64,000 nucleotides of DNA from Sinohyriopsis cumingii (taxonomy: Eukaryota > Mollusca > Bivalvia > Unionida > Unionidae), in contig CM068828.1 of assembly GCA_028554795.2 (NCBI GenBank), positions 9,929,314 through 9,993,313 on the forward strand, written 5' to 3'. Made by a program: the position numbers and the translations under genes. Positions within the stretch are counted from its first letter, which is position 1, and each line of letters starts with the position of its first letter. Below, piece after piece: positions 21,935 through 34,763 of the stretch. The notes beneath the pieces were generated by a model. It was given only the letters and a program-made list of their open reading frames with translations. It made no database searches and was not told the origin of the DNA.

Positions 21935-23303
21935 TTAAACATGTTTACAATGTATAGTGTATGTAATCTTTTTGTATCTTATTAACATCATCGATATGTA
22001 CATATATTTGAAACCCTTTAGTGTTAGTTTGTGCATATGTTGAAAACAGTAATATATTAATCTGATGGAAAGATTGAAAGTCTACTAAATGGGGAAAAAT
22101 AGGACATAATTACTATTATTCTAACTTTTAATTAAATTTCGCCTTTTTTAATTCAATAATCAAACAAAATTTAATTTTTAAAAAGTATTGACTTAAGTAT
22201 TTAAGATATGTATGATAAAGGACAAAAAGTGCTGCATTCGAGGATAATGATATAAAACATAAAACGATTATATCTCATTTGCCTAATATAGGTTACGGAC
22301 TCTACAGAAAATATTGGTGCAGTATTTCACTTTCATACTTGCCATTATTTCAACTTTGACAGATAATTTCTTGTCGGTAATGATGTTGAGGAATCCCTCC
22401 ATCCTTCTAAGTGACTCAGTTGAAACCAAAGCTGCTGGAATGTACTACATGAATGCAGATACAAAGGACTTAGTTTTCTTTTTTTGCAGACAAACAACTA
22501 ATGATGCATTATTGCATAAGGAAATTGTTGGATCATCCTGGGATATTTTTCAGCCAAAGATGATGCAGTACTAACGATATGGAAAGTTTTAGTTTTTTAA
22601 AGTTTTGAAAAATGGCTCCAGAACTATTACATATGTTTTCAGGTTATGGACAGTTTTTTGTGTGTGTCCATAACCACATTTTGTCCATCAATAAATTTGT
22701 AATGAAAAATATATCCATGACTTATATATTTTTGAAACTATACCCACAGTTTGTATAACCAAAATTAATAAAACTGTTGTGAGTGTCTTAAAAATAGAAA
22801 AACTGAGTGGTTACGGACTCTACAAATTTTTCCACACCAGTCTTTATTTCAGTGGATACTCTGGTAAAAAATTAAGACTCCAATTTGACATTTCTTTGGT
22901 TTCTGCAGCATTTATAACTATTGTTTAACTTTTATGTATGAAATTCAGGAAAATAATATGAAATCTTTCCTAAAAATTACAGACATAACTAGAAGAGGGA
23001 ACAATAATATAAAAAAGCATAACGAAGTACAGGTTCCACATTTTTATTGATATATCCACCACATTTCTACCTTTACTTTCGAAAATACATAAAAAAATTT
23101 GTTATGAAATTTTCTGTAAGAATACTGACAACACTCTCTTCTACTTATATAAGGAAATACTAACATTCTTTGTTGAAAAGTGAAATATTTTAAAGTGCAA
23201 CAGCATAACGGTAAAATATTGCCATTTTAAGGGTGTATATGCAGTTGTTGGAAAAAATGTAAATTTTGAAAAGAACTGAAACTTGGAAAACACCTACAGC
23301 ATG

Positions 23304-23324
23304 CCACCCCCCACCCCACCCCCC
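23304..23324. repeat. C-rich tract
   Basis: Runs of 4 to 6 C separated by single A bases; the opposite strand is a short G-rich tract that might form a quadruplex. Function not inferred. Confidence 0.5.
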
Positions 23325-24938
23325 ATATGTTTCTGGACATTAAGATTGTATTTTAGGCCACAACTGTGGCTTCTATGCTGATATAACACGTAAAAGCTGC
23401 AAAAAGGCCAAATACCGTGATTTACCCAAAAAGTATGAGTATTTATCATTTTGGGTTTGTGACAGCACCAGTAAGCATGTCCTCAGGATGTAAGGTTTTT
23501 TTTCAAACTTCTTTGATCAGTTTCTATGTTAGTATAAGCTCTTTAGCAATGGCAGTAAGCCTGCAATACTCACGAAAATGTCTGAACATGTGCACGGAGA
23601 ACAGTAACTGAGACAGTGCCATTTAAATTAACCATATTGAAACTTACTCTCTTATCTGCATATTAGGTTATATGTAAGTCGGTGTGTATATCATACCTCA
23701 CTTAAGATGTATACAATTAATTTAATGTATGGCTTGTACTGTTATTATAATATTTGTTGAACATGTATACAGTTTCTGATAGCTTAGGTACGACATACTT
23801 GGGAATATCATGGTATTGTTTGCTTATGTTAAATATATGTACCAGCATATTAAATTATGATGTTATTGGACATACAGTACTACATAGATAGGCTTGCACC
23901 AGGTGTAGCCCATGCATGTTCATTTACACAGCGATTTTGCAAACATTCACAGATAATAAACTAAACTAAGGTGTTTACATGTGTAAACATTGCAGCCTTA
24001 GTGTATCGGATATCAAAGAAGATTTATTGTAACAGCAAACTCCACAACCCCAACAGCTTAAATCTCCAAGGTTACGCCCATGTGCATCTTAGTGATCTAA
24101 ATTTTGCATCTGCATTAATGACTTTTAAAAACGAAAAGGTCGGGGTCAGATTTTAATTCCATAACTGTAACGACTTCAAAAACTTGAATAAAAGACCACA
24201 TATATTAGAGTTCACTTTCCAAAGTAAGGCTATAACAGGTTGGTGTGCATTACTGGTGTATGGGATTGACTACTGCATTTCACAGACTTTTCAGAGCTCA
24301 CCTTGACTGTAACATGATGACTTTGTTGGCTTTCATTTGATCCTTTTACCATACCGTGCTCTTCATAAACTTTCCATATTATGAGTTATATTTTTAATAG
24401 TGCTTGGATGACAATAAAAATGATGTTTTGTGCAGTTTATCTTTTAGAATTTAGACATGATTACCATATGAGTAGGTGCTTGAATTCCATCTGATTTGTC
24501 AGTTTGAAGTTGTTCCCTTGTAAACTAAATTCACTATTGCATAGTTTTCGTTTGCCTTATTTGTTTTACAGATTTATTTCAGACTCAAAAGGAAAACCAG
24601 CAATTATTCAAATAACAATCTTTGATTTGAATATTTGGACAGTATTCTAATTGGAATGTTCAGTTAGTATTTTTCAGCTCTACTCACAACCCATTTTCCA
24701 CATTCAAGTCCAATAATTCCATAATCTGTAGAGCCAATTTTAGGCTTGCGTTACCATTCTTTGAAACATAAAATGTTGAAAGAAAATTACTTGTGAAAAT
24801 TGCACTTTCAGTTAATTGGCAGAGATTTAGAATTTCCTTACCACCAGTTTCTGTAAGAGTTAAAATTTGAAGGCAGCTGCAACATGTATCAAGCCAATTT
24901 TTCATGGTATGAAATTGAAGTCTTGTTTTTATTTGCAG

Positions 24939-25017
24939 CCCACCTCTTAGACCTTTAGATTCCCAGAGATGTCGCCGTTTCAGCTCCAGTTCAATGAATG
25001 TCCATGGTTTAACTATG
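24939..25017 (+). CDS. PABIR: PABIR/FAM122-family protein, coding exon 2
   Basis: 79 nt. The first base completes codon 53 (AG+C, Ser), then residues 54-79 read PPLRPLDSQRCRRFSSSSMN and VHGLTM. RRFSSS corresponds to the family's second basic-Ser patch (ARRNSTTF in human FAM122A). Acceptor TTTATTTGCAG and donor ATG|GTAAGA are strong and the phases fit both neighbours. It is found only by translating the + strand; the longer minus-strand frame across it (24684-25049) is a shadow. Confidence 0.85.
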
Positions 25018-25085
25018 GTAAGAATTACAACGGACTGCAGTAAGTTCAAAACAGTTGTATAGGGGTGACTTAACAGTTATCATGT

Positions 25086-25135
25086 TTTTGTTGTAGGGTT
25101 TAATGCCATTTTTCAGCACACGATAGGCTATACAA
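25086..25135 (-). mobile_element. SINE family B fragment
   Basis: TTGTTGTAGGGTTTAATGCC and CAGCACACGATAGGCTATAC are the reverse complement of the 3' end of the SINE at 27930-28189. Only the last ~50 bp are present, consistent with 5' truncation. Confidence 0.7.
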
Positions 25136-26029
25136 ACAGATATCATAATGAAAAAGATATTTATTTTGCTGTAATTGCTTAATTTTGGTTTGGTTTTGTA
25201 ACCTGAAGCCTTCTTAAAAAGCTGTTAGATGGGAGTAATGGGGTGGGGGGAGGTTACAGTATACAGTGGAAAGTATTGCATCATTTGTATCCTACATTTT
25301 CATTTCAAAAGAAACAAAAAAAAAGAAAAAATTAAGGCATATAACAATACATTGTTTATTTGGCAGAATGAGGTAGATCAGGTTACATGATTTGGCAGGA
25401 TGAGGTAGATCAGGTTACATGTTAAAGCAGTCTTATTTGTATTTGGCAGAATGAGGTACAGAACAACAGACTCACTTTTTCTCATTTCTTCATGCATCAT
25501 GGCTGGGGTGGACAGAATTATGAAAAAATCCCTCCACCATTTCCCTGTGCATACTGATGGAGTTGCCATGCTTTCTTGCCAAATCTCATCCAACCACCAC
25601 TGCAGGGTATATGTGGTGTAAATAAAAGTGGGCATGATGTACTATTCATGGCTCCAGCAAGCATGCACTAAAGGTTTTTTTAGAGAGAAAAAGAAGATAG
25701 TTGAGCATTGAGTAATCTTTATCATTGCCCTGATAAATTAACAGACATGTTTTTTTTCTTCTCACATCAAATTTCTATATAAAATTAGCATTGTCGGCTA
25801 AGTTTCAAATGGAATTACAATATATCCAATTATCAAATTCTTTTGTGGGAGAGAAGGGATGTGCTAATGGCATCTGAAGACGTGTAAATCATTGCTCATA
25901 TTTTCACAATCCATGCATCCCCTTTCCATAAACAGTGCCTTATATTTCATGAGGAAATTTTATATGCAAAAAAGGAAGGGCTTGATCAAATTTGTTAAAC
26001 ATTGGTGTTGTGATCAAATTCGTAAAACA

Positions 26030-26135
26030 TGTCTGCGGCATGATGTCCCAGTGATAGACGTCACTATAAACTCACACAGTGCAGACATCGTAGGGATATG
26101 ACTGAAAAATTGTTAAAGCTATGTTAAAAATTAAA
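26030..26135 (+). mobile_element. SINE family A fragment, 5' truncated
   Basis: From GTCTGCGGCATGATGTCCCA to GACTGAAAAATTGTTAAAGC, matching the 3' half of the full-length SINE-A copies. The tRNA-like head is missing. Confidence 0.75.
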
Positions 26136-26689
26136 ACATGGTTCTCATGACAAGATTGTCTGTCTGTGGCAAATGAAAAGTCCAATTGTTGGTAAAGACA
26201 TTCTTAGTTTTCTGTAAATAAAAATTAAAGGAAAAAAAGTTTTAAAAAAGTAATCTCAATGCACAACGGGGGATGGGGGGGAAGAGGGAGGTATGGGTTG
26301 TGAACAGTTGATGAAAAATGTTCTGCTGGTCACCAGTTTACATTTAAAAGTAATACCATTTTTGAAATTTACCACGATTAGGAAAAGCTATGAAACTAAA
26401 CCACAAAAATAATAGTGAAGAATGAGAACAAATATTGAATGAAAGGATTCAAGAAGGGGCCTAAAAGATTGTTTTCATGTTGTCTCAGCATCACAAAAAT
26501 AGAATATCAAAAGTCAGGTTTCATATTCAGCTAAAAATCAGCTGCAAATACAATTTACTATACCCTCAGATTCCAGTAAGAGAGAGATCTGTATGCAGAA
26601 TTGCCGAAGATATGTGACTACATGACTGAGCTCATTCTTCTTAAAATATATTACCTGATCATTATACTTTACAGGAACTACTGCTACCT

Positions 26690-26895
26690 TTTACTGGTCA
26701 CTGCCATCTCACCTCTGTCCTTGTAGATTTGAGTCTCGGGCTCTGGCCAATGTGGATATAAGAGACAGCTTGCCAGTAGCTACCCATGGGTTGATGGTTC
26801 ATATGGGTTTTTTCCTGGGTTCTTTTTCACTTTTTATACTGGCCATGTATAGCCTGTCATGTGCTGAAAAATGGCATTAAACCCACAACAACTAC
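26690..26895 (+). mobile_element. SINE family B copy, head decayed
   Basis: Aligns with 27967-28180: CACTGCCATCTCACCTCTGT, CAGCTTGCCAGTAGCTACCC, TATAGCCTGTCATGTGCTGA, ATGGCATTAAACCCACAAC. The A-box part is not recognisable, and it is more diverged than the 27930 copy. Confidence 0.75.
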
Positions 26896-27929
26896 ATCAC
26901 AAATCCAGCTTCCCGGGCTCAAACCTTTTAGCTAAGAAGCTAGAAGCTGTCTGTCCACATGGGTGGCAGTTAGATAAAGTGATCTCCCCTTGATACAGGG
27001 ATTGGTGCCAAATCTAGTAAATGCATCATTTACTATTTCTGTTCATGCCAAGTAGCTTGCTCTCTACAGACAGACTTGTAAGTATTCTGGAAGTTTTCTT
27101 CATTGTTGGAGGACATGCTTCCCCACATGGTTTGTCAACCACGAAGTGATCCAAACTATCAGTCAGAGACACAAATAGTGGGACAACATCATGCAAGATT
27201 AAACAACATTTCTTAACAACCAGACTCTACCATGTCTCGGATCACAATAGGTCACTACCACTTAAGCCGAATGAAGGAAGGTCTTTGTCCATTTAGCTTA
27301 CATCATAAGTCATTCTCATGTATCAGCAACAAGTCACTCAAAGCTCCCGGTTACCATGTTGGTACTCCAGTACACACAGGATATATATATATTCACAGCA
27401 TTCTCATACCTTTGCCATGCAAAGGGAGCACTCTCTTAGTGATCACTTGGAAGTAACTGTATCCCAATCAGGATGTCTGCAAGCACGGTGGGCTGCCTCT
27501 TTGGACTGTCTTCTTTAGTTTCATCTCAGCTTGCACAAGAGGTGAAATGATAGGCCCAACTTCAGTATCATGTGTTGTGCCACAGTACCTAGTTAATAAT
27601 GGCTCTTCTTGGGGGGGGGGGGAGAATCCTGCAGATCTGGTATAAAGTTCATAGCAACTGTTCTTGAGAATCAATGTGGAGAAAAGCAGAGAGAATGGGA
27701 TTGTGATTCTAATATTGCAATGTACACAGACATTCACTGGAAAGAGACATACAGTTAATGGAGATGATACCATGGTAGCTCCATGCCAGGATTCACTGCC
27801 AGGTATTTTCTGGTACTGTCTATGGCAATCTTAAGTCCTTGACATCAGGACCAGGAATAACATTTACAGGTAAGTACTATGAATCTGGCCCCCCAAAAAG
27901 AAACACTAGCTTTGTTTCATCAAGACTGA

Positions 27930-28189
27930 GGGGCTCAGAGTGGCCGAGTGGTCTAAAGCGCTCTCCGTTATGGATCACTGCCATCTCACCTCTTTCTGTG
28001 TGGGTTTGAGTCTTGGATTCAGCCAATGTGGGTATGTGAGAAAGCTTGCCAGTAGCTTCTCGTGGGTCGGTGGTTCTTTCCGGGGTTTTCCCGGGCTCTT
28101 CCTCCACCATTATTACTGGCCGCCATGTATAGCCTATCGTGTGCTGAAAAGTGGCATTAAACCCTACAACAACAACAACAACAACAACA
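27930..28189 (+). mobile_element. tRNA-derived SINE (family B), full-length
   Basis: 260 bp. The head GAGTGGCCGAGTGGTCTAAA resembles the A-box side of a Ser/Leu tRNA. GTGGGTTTGAGTCTTGG lies where a B box is expected. The body is followed by GCTGAAAAGTGGCATTAAAC and an (AAC)n tail. A perfect 13-bp target duplication, TCATCAAGACTGA, flanks it at 27917-27929 and 28190-28202. It is the most intact of four family-B copies in PABIR intron 2. Confidence 0.92.
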
Positions 28190-28899
28190 TCATCAAGACT
28201 GAACTTGGCTACCGGTATTACATATTCTGATACAGCCTTTTCTTGTGTCTTAGGGGATGAGTGTCAGGGATCCAATGTCCTGTATCCCATCCTAGCACCA
28301 TAACATGGGCTTCTGCAATACATGGTCTCTACCCAGTGCTGGACACATGTTGGGCCACTATCTAAGTGCAGCTCATTTGAAAGCTTGCTTTAATTCTTGC
28401 AAGACTTGTATTGCAGCACAACCATTCATCCTGAGCAGTATGTCTCCTGCTGGAACATGTATGGAAAAAATTTAAACAGGGCTTTAAATTCTTACACAGA
28501 ATCATATCTCAGTCTGAGAATCATTTGCCTATGGAGTCTGTTCATTGCAATAGCGGACATCATTGCCTACGGTTGCCTATTACGAAGCTATCACAATTGA
28601 TACTGTTGTTCTAATGGTGTCTGAAACTCTGCTCCTTGGAAGAAACAATGCATAGACCCCCTCTCAGGAATGGGAGAACCTGACTTAGCTTTTAGTGGGT
28701 GGCTATCCTAGACACGAAAGCTGTACACGAAGCATTCCATTGGTGCCAGGAGGAACTAAATTAACAGCATCTTCATTCTTTCTGATATATCCTTTGTTGT
28801 GAAATATATCAGATAGCAAAGGGGAACCAAGTCTTGAGACCTTTGTGCTCTTGATTGGGATTTTCAGCAGTGATGTCTTCTACAAAATATCCATGCACA

Positions 28900-29535
28900 A
28901 GTTCTTTGAATTCCATTCTGGCTAAGTGTATTAGTTGCTTTGTTGTCCCAGAAGAATCAAATAATACCAACAGAATGGTTGTTTCATCCCTTGGTTTTCT
29001 CTCGTATATGTGCCTTTTGCGATTGACCAATGGTGGATCTATTCACGACAAGGTGCAATGCCAAACTCGCATGCTGTGCCGCACCACTTCATAATCCGAA
29101 GTCTTGGGCAGTTGATGTTCTTTCTATAGATTGGAATGTTTTTGGAAATCTAGCAGTGGAAATCCCAGAAAATAGCTTTCCTCATCTACTCAGACAACTA
29201 CAATGGCAGGCATTCCATCTCAAACCAGAGTTGTTGAACCTGCACATCTTGATCATATTAAACAAGTCCTTAAGAACATACAGTTCTCTCAGCAAGTCGT
29301 GGAGAAAATCACTCAAGCAAGATGGCCCTCCACTTTGAAAGTGTACAAAGGAAAATGGAGAATTATAACTCAGTGGAGTCATTTTGAACACATTGCCCTG
29401 CTGAATGCATCAATAACTACACGTTGTCTCTTTGATTAGAAATGGTTAGCTTCAGTAACAGTAAAAGGCTACCATTTCATGATCTCCAACATTCTTCATA
29501 ATCATGGAAGAGAGGATATTGGACCAGAGGTCTCG
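28900..29535 (+). pseudogene. DIRS-type retrotransposon fragment (pol end and recombinase start)
   Basis: In one frame, NQIIPTEWLFHPLVFSRICA is followed (after a TGA near 29019) by MVDLFTTRCNAKL and NPKSWAVDVLSIDWN. This is the conserved segment after RNase H in DIRS elements (DLFATRFN...A.DALS.dW). In an overlapping second frame from 29203, MAGIPSQTRVV leads to VVEKITQARWPSTLKVYKGK, an in-frame TAG at 29437, and KWLASVTVKGYHFMISNIL to about 29532. This is the N-terminal core-binding part of a tyrosine recombinase. The catalytic half is absent and the element ends abruptly. The sequence before 28900 may hold decayed RT/RNase H, but I could not verify it. Confidence 0.75.
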
Positions 29536-31208
29536 CTAGGATTTTAAAACTAGGAGTCCAGGACTCCCATTTTGGTAAAAATAGGAGTCCTACCATCAAA
29601 AGTTGCAGTCCCTTCTTTCATACAGAATCAACACAGACATGAGTGCATCTATTTTTAAATGGAGAGGATTTTGTAATGTAATCACTCACTTTAATATAGC
29701 TTCATTGCAACAGTCTATTGACAGGATTGCAAATTTATGGTTTATTTATTTGTCTACGTTATTGTAGTAATTTTAGGCAATGGTTAAATAGTATCTGATT
29801 TGCTATTTATTTTCCCCGAATTTTCGCAAATACGTGTCAAGTCGGAAGACAGCTTAGACCTTAAAGCGCATCACGTGAATTCCACAACATAAAATTGTCC
29901 CATACGTTTCTGACCTACATAACTTTACATTTTAAAGTTAAATCTTTAATAAAGTAATACCTTGGCTTTGCTTTCAATGATTTGTATATTTTTCTGAAAA
30001 TATTTGCCCGATGATTTACGAAAACAGACAATCTAATAAACTGGTACATCCCAGACTTAATGAAGTCTGCCATTATTTCCCGTTAGGCCTACTGGTTCAC
30101 TTACAGTTTCAAACTAATTTTAAGATGAAATAGTGTACAAGAGGCAGTTAATATATATCCAGATCACCAATTCTGATCTTAAAACACATGTATGTATGTT
30201 TTATCATCAAAGGATATCATGCAGGTAACCTTTAGCTTCTTAGCTGATGAGGGCTTGATTTTTGAGGTATTAGTAGTTCTTGTAAGTTATTACAATCAGA
30301 TAAGTGTTATTCAGGAATTTGCCAGGGAAAAAAATGGTTTTGACTCAAACTGAGAAAAAAAAAAGATTACATAAATTATGCTGGTATATAGGACTGGAAA
30401 TGTTTGTTTCTGTTTGCACAACCAAAATGGATACAAGACTTGAGGTACATTTGGTTTGCTTTGGGGTTGTATAACACAGTAATACATGAAGTCAGGGTAG
30501 GATGGGAATGTCAGTCTAGCCTCCAACCCCACAATCACCGACAACTTCAGGTGCTGAAACAAAGATGATTTGCCTATAATGTTATTTTCCTGCAGAATAA
30601 TAATGTGAATGCATTTCAAATTTTGATACGGACAGTTATCCATTGTACAAAAGCTTATTTAGCATTTAATAATTAAAAAAATATTCTGAATTTATTGACT
30701 TAAGAGAGAGGGAAATGTTTTTATTCTGGATAGTGGGATCTAGTAGTTTTGAATGTCCTATAATTTATGCCAAAACCAGAAAATGCAATTGAGCAAACTA
30801 TAATTATTGGCATGATGTTTTTCTCCTTTGTTGGAAAAAAAATCAGAAAATCTTTGATTACAGTTTTACATGTACTATCAAAGAAAGTGAGAGAGGATTA
30901 ATTCTGAAATCATGAAAATTTTCCCACATAGTTATTCATTTCAGCAATAAATTTAATTACTTTAAATGTAGAGCATTTACAAACTTCCAGTGTTAACTGC
31001 TTGGTTATGATTGGGGCTGTTGAATATGATAATGCAAACTCAGGTGGTTTTGTGTAATGTAACTAACATTTTTTCAAATTGAAATTGATATCCTTTTTTA
31101 TACTAATTGTTAACATTTACAACATGTTGACATTGGCTACTGCTTTGATTTCTTTGGAGCAGCCACTAAGTCAAGTCTCTTAAGAACAGACAATTACTAG
31201 GGTTATAA

Positions 31209-31231
31209 TCGGGGGGGGGGGGTGTGTGTGT
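31209..31231. repeat. G/GT-rich tract
   Basis: A run of about ten or more G followed by GTGTGTGTG; simple sequence only. Confidence 0.7.
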
Positions 31232-31937
31232 AGTAGGACAGGCAGTTTAATTTTCTATGGGGGAAGGGATTAGGATTCTATTTGAAAATCTTGAAAACAA
31301 TACCTTACTCTTATTTGTGGAGAAAAAACGTCTTAATACCTTGTATTACTGGATATAAATATATCCCAGTGGAAAGAAAATCGCATCCACTGGACCCACA
31401 CACACAATTAAGTAGCTGATCCTTTTCCATATACCAGCAGGTGGCCTTTGTATCAGATTCTTGCTGGCTAAAATTTGTATATATTCTTCCTCATGAAAAT
31501 ATGCTGATGTTGACAGTATATAATGCTATACTGTTTAAGGACCAAGTGTGTGGTTCAGATATCAGGTTAAATTCAATGTTTTCCGTTCTGTTCTTTATTA
31601 TTAATTGCAGATTTAGAACTAACTGTCTTGATCTCAATACAATAAATATTTAAACTGTTCAAGAGAAGCTGAAAAGTCACTCTCATCAAGTCAGTTTGTT
31701 CAGATTTCTTTGAATAAAGTAATAATACAAAATCATCGAAGTGCCTGTGATTTACCTTCTTCCGATCACGATGTAAAACTTAATGGGCTGCGTTGTTTAA
31801 GCTGAATTTGCCATGCACATAATTTTTTATATCGGCAGTAACTGCAGATAGAAATATGCTGCATTAGAAGTGGATTATCCTTTCCTAAAGATACTTGTAT
31901 TGAATATACAAGACTATTTAAATTATTTTTTTAGTTG

Positions 31938-32008
<71 letters not shown>
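31938..32008. repeat. (TA)n microsatellite
   Basis: About 35 uninterrupted TA dinucleotides within PABIR intron 2. Confidence 0.95.
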
Positions 32009-32011
<3 letters not shown>

Positions 32012-32422
32012 ATAGAGACAATTGATTCTTCAAGTGGTAGTTTATTTTAAACATATTCAGTTGGTGATCTTCATGCATTGGGTATTAAAATGTCGTTGAG
32101 TAATGTTGACCATCCCATGGTGGTGATTTTAGGTACTTACCCCTCCTCCATGGAGCAGGTACAGAGAGAATTAACTACCTAACTGTGATGTGTGGAGAAA
32201 TGAAAAAATGCGTGAGCTGTTCTGTAGTTAAGGTTACATGCTAAAAAGCAATCGCATTACTATTGTACATTTCTTTAAAGAAAATCCTTTCATGCTAAAC
32301 TACACTAAGATTTGTATATCTTGTTTTGGCTGGTACATGTATATGGTTCTATGTCTTTTATGAATTATGTGGTTAGCACATTGCTACATTTGAAATGCGG
32401 TTAAAACCGTTGTCTTTCTGCT

Positions 32423-32545
32423 GTTGTTGTTGTTGTAGGGTTTAACGCCATTTTTCAACACAAGGTAGGCTATACATGGTGGCCAGTATCAGTGGTGGAG
32501 GAAGAACTCGGAAAACCCCGGGAAAGAACCACTGACCCTTGAGAA
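32423..32545 (-). mobile_element. SINE family B, 5'-truncated insertion
   Basis: Starts with GTTGTTGTTGTTGTAGGGTT (the reversed AAC tail) and runs back to GGGAAAGAACCACTGACCC of the SINE body. The tRNA head is absent. A 12-bp target duplication TGTCTTTCTGCT flanks it (32411-32422, 32546-32557), so the truncation happened during insertion, as in LINE-driven retrotransposition. It lies 136 bp before PABIR exon 3. Confidence 0.88.
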
Positions 32546-32681
32546 TGTCTTTCTGCTATTCAAGCTCCAGTGTATTACATTCAGTTATTACATTCAGTAA
32601 CAATAAAATGTTACAGCATTACCCATTCTATACTTGTACATGAGTTCAGTATAGTTGTAGGAAGTTTATCATTTTTTACAG

Positions 32682-32764
32682 ACGCCAGTCAAAGTTCCTG
32701 ATAGAATATACCAGCTTAAACAAGAAGAAAGTCATATTGCTGATAGAGAAACTGCCAGAGAAAG
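32682..32764 (+). CDS. PABIR: PABIR/FAM122-family protein, coding exon 3
   Basis: 83 nt encoding residues 80-106 plus two bases of R107. The run RIYQLKQEES (residues 87-96) matches the family's LHQIKQEEG, and DRETARER matches NRETVHER. In human FAM122A this region forms the short helices that dock on B55 and occlude the PP2A active site, so this exon carries the functional core (known from the family; role here inferred). Acceptor TTTTTTACAG, donor AAAG|GTGAGA, intron phase 2. Confidence 0.92.
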
Positions 32765-33599
32765 GTGAGATTGGATTTAATGTTTATAAAACAAAATATA
32801 TTTTTTGGGCTAGAATAGATGTTTCAACATGTAGAAGGTATATTTCTTTATTTAAGGTGTATTATATCTTAAAAAGAAAGAGGGAGAGAAAAAATGAAAA
32901 CACAAATACTTAAATTTACATTGGTGCTTTAAAGTAACTGAGACACGTATCACTGTTTCCACCATGGCACCTATAGTGTCATCATCTTGATAAGTGATTT
33001 GATTTTAAAAATCTCCATGGTCTCAAGTCCCAAACATGGGAGTGATAGCTGTTATATTAAGACTAGAATCAGAAAGAACTGCTTTTCATGTGCCCATAGT
33101 TTCTTTCTGATTCTCAGGCAAAGTAGAGACCATTTTAAAGTCTTGATTAAGTTGTATTTAAAAGTTTTTATTTTTGTTCACACATTTGTCACAGACATGT
33201 CTGTCAATTTTTTTGAAGTCCTTTACTTCGTTTTTGGAACTAGGCAAATCCCATACCTTAAGCCTGGAAGTCCCATAATTACACAAACTCAGTTTAGTAC
33301 AATGTTAGTTAAAAAATCTTTTTTAAAAAAAGGTTAGATTTTAAGTAAAAAGAGACATATTTCTAACCAAAAAGAGATATTCTATTTTTGTTTGTATTGT
33401 AGCAATATTTACAAAGTGTTTTGGGATTTTGTTTATCTTAACAGAACACTAAACTAGGTATTAATTGTATCAAATTTATGAATTGTATCCTGTTCCTTTG
33501 ATTAAAGTCTTTGTAAACATACACTATGAATTATGTATGCTAGATTAAAATTTAGAATGGTGCTTTATTTATATACATACTTTTTATGTCATTGCATAT

Positions 33600-33755
33600 A
33601 ATGCTGGCAGATTGGGGTCTGTGTTGTGTGTTCTACTCATAACTTCTGACAGACTGCATACATCCAGATCTGCCTGACTGTGCATTTTGTGATGGCAGAT
33701 TTTAGCCTGTGCTGATTATAGTTGAGCTTGACTTATAAGTGCATATATATCATAT
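33600..33755. mobile_element. Degraded copy of the 48.7-kb MITE
   Basis: Contains ATCCAGATCTGCCTGACTGT and, at its right end, TGACTTATAAGTGCATATAT. This recalls the terminal ACTCATAAGTGAGTATATAT and inner GATCTGCC/GATCCAGGTCTG of the element at 48699-48909. The left terminus is not recognisable. Confidence 0.4.
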
Positions 33756-33832
33756 ATTGAACATTAATGGAGATACCCATGCAGTGTACTCTTTTGATGA
33801 AGGAAAGAGTTGTACAGTTGGTAAATTTGCCA

Positions 33833-34763
33833 CATTTTGACATTAAACAAATGCCTGCCACATCTAGACAGTAACCAAACGAATGTCACGTTTTGACAGT
33901 AAACAAATCCCTGCCACATCTAGACAGTAAACAAATGCCTGCCACATCTAGACAGTAAACTAATCCGTGAAACATCTAGACAGTAAACAAATGCCTGTCA
34001 CATCTAGGCAATAAACAAATGTCTGCCACATCTAGACAGTAAACTAATGCCTGCCACATCTATACAGTAAACAAATGCCTGCCACATCTGGACAGTAAAC
34101 AGATACCTGCCACATCTGGACAGTAAACAAATGCCTGCCACATCTAGACAGTAAACTAATGTCTGCCACATATATGCAGTAAACAAATGCCTGCCACATC
34201 AAGACAGTAAACAAATGCCTGCCACATCTAGACAGTAAACTAATCCCTGAAACATCTGGACAGTAAATAGATGACTGCCACATCTAGACAATAAACAAAT
34301 GCCCGCCACATCTAGACAGTAAACAAATGCCTGCACATCTAGCCACATCTAGACAGTAAACAAATGCCTGCCACATCTAGACAGTAAACTAATCCCTGAA
34401 ACATCTAGACAGTAAACAAATGCCTGTCACATCTAGACAGTAAACAAATGCCTGCCATATCTAGACAGTAAACAAATGCCTGCCACATCTGGACAGTAAA
34501 CAAATGCCTGCCACATCTAGACAATAAACAAATGCCTGCCACATCTAGACAGTAAACAAATGCCTGCCACATCTATACAGTAAACGAATGCCTGCCACAT
34601 CTGGACAGTAAACAAATGCCTTCCACATCTATACAGTAAACAAATGCCTGCCACATCTGGACAGTAAACAAATGCCTGCCACATCTGAACAGTAAACAAA
34701 TGCCTGCCACATCTAGACAGTAAACAAATGCCTGCCACATCTAGACAGTAAACAAATGCCTGA
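33833..34763. repeat. 28-bp tandem repeat, about 33 copies
   Basis: The unit reads ACATCTAGACAGTAAACAAATGCCTGCC. Variants include CTGGACAG, CTATACAG and AACTAATCCCTGAAAC; some variant blocks recur, so there is local duplication of several units. The minus-strand frames (CGRHLFTVQMW...) are repeat artefacts. Confidence 0.95.

Larger units (their letters stand above)
19981..24938 (+). other. PABIR intron 1 (about 5 kb)
   Basis: Phase-2 intron with GT at 19981 and TTTGCAG ending at 24938. It contains a family-A SINE (21331-21642), a 31-bp repeat (21842-21934) and a C-rich tract (23304-23324). The rest is AT-rich without a recognised gene; the frames at 22314-22574 and 23417-23611 show no domain. 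Confidence 0.75.
25018..32681 (+). other. PABIR intron 2 (about 7.7 kb)
   Basis: Phase-0 intron, GTAAGA to TTTTTTACAG. It holds SINE-B pieces (25086, 26690, 27930, 32423), a SINE-A piece (26030), a DIRS-type fragment (28900-29535), a poly-G run near 27608, a G/GT-rich tract near 31209 and a TA tract (31938). Between about 29540 and 31930, and elsewhere, nothing gene-like is seen. Confidence 0.75.

Noticed and set aside
24684-25049. 121-residue minus-strand frame
   Set aside because: It is the antisense shadow of PABIR exon 2 and nearby intron; no domain, while the + strand has splice sites and a family match.
28809-29030. 73-residue minus-strand frame opposite the DIRS fragment
   Set aside because: The + strand of the same DNA encodes recognisable DIRS sequence; the minus frame is a shadow.
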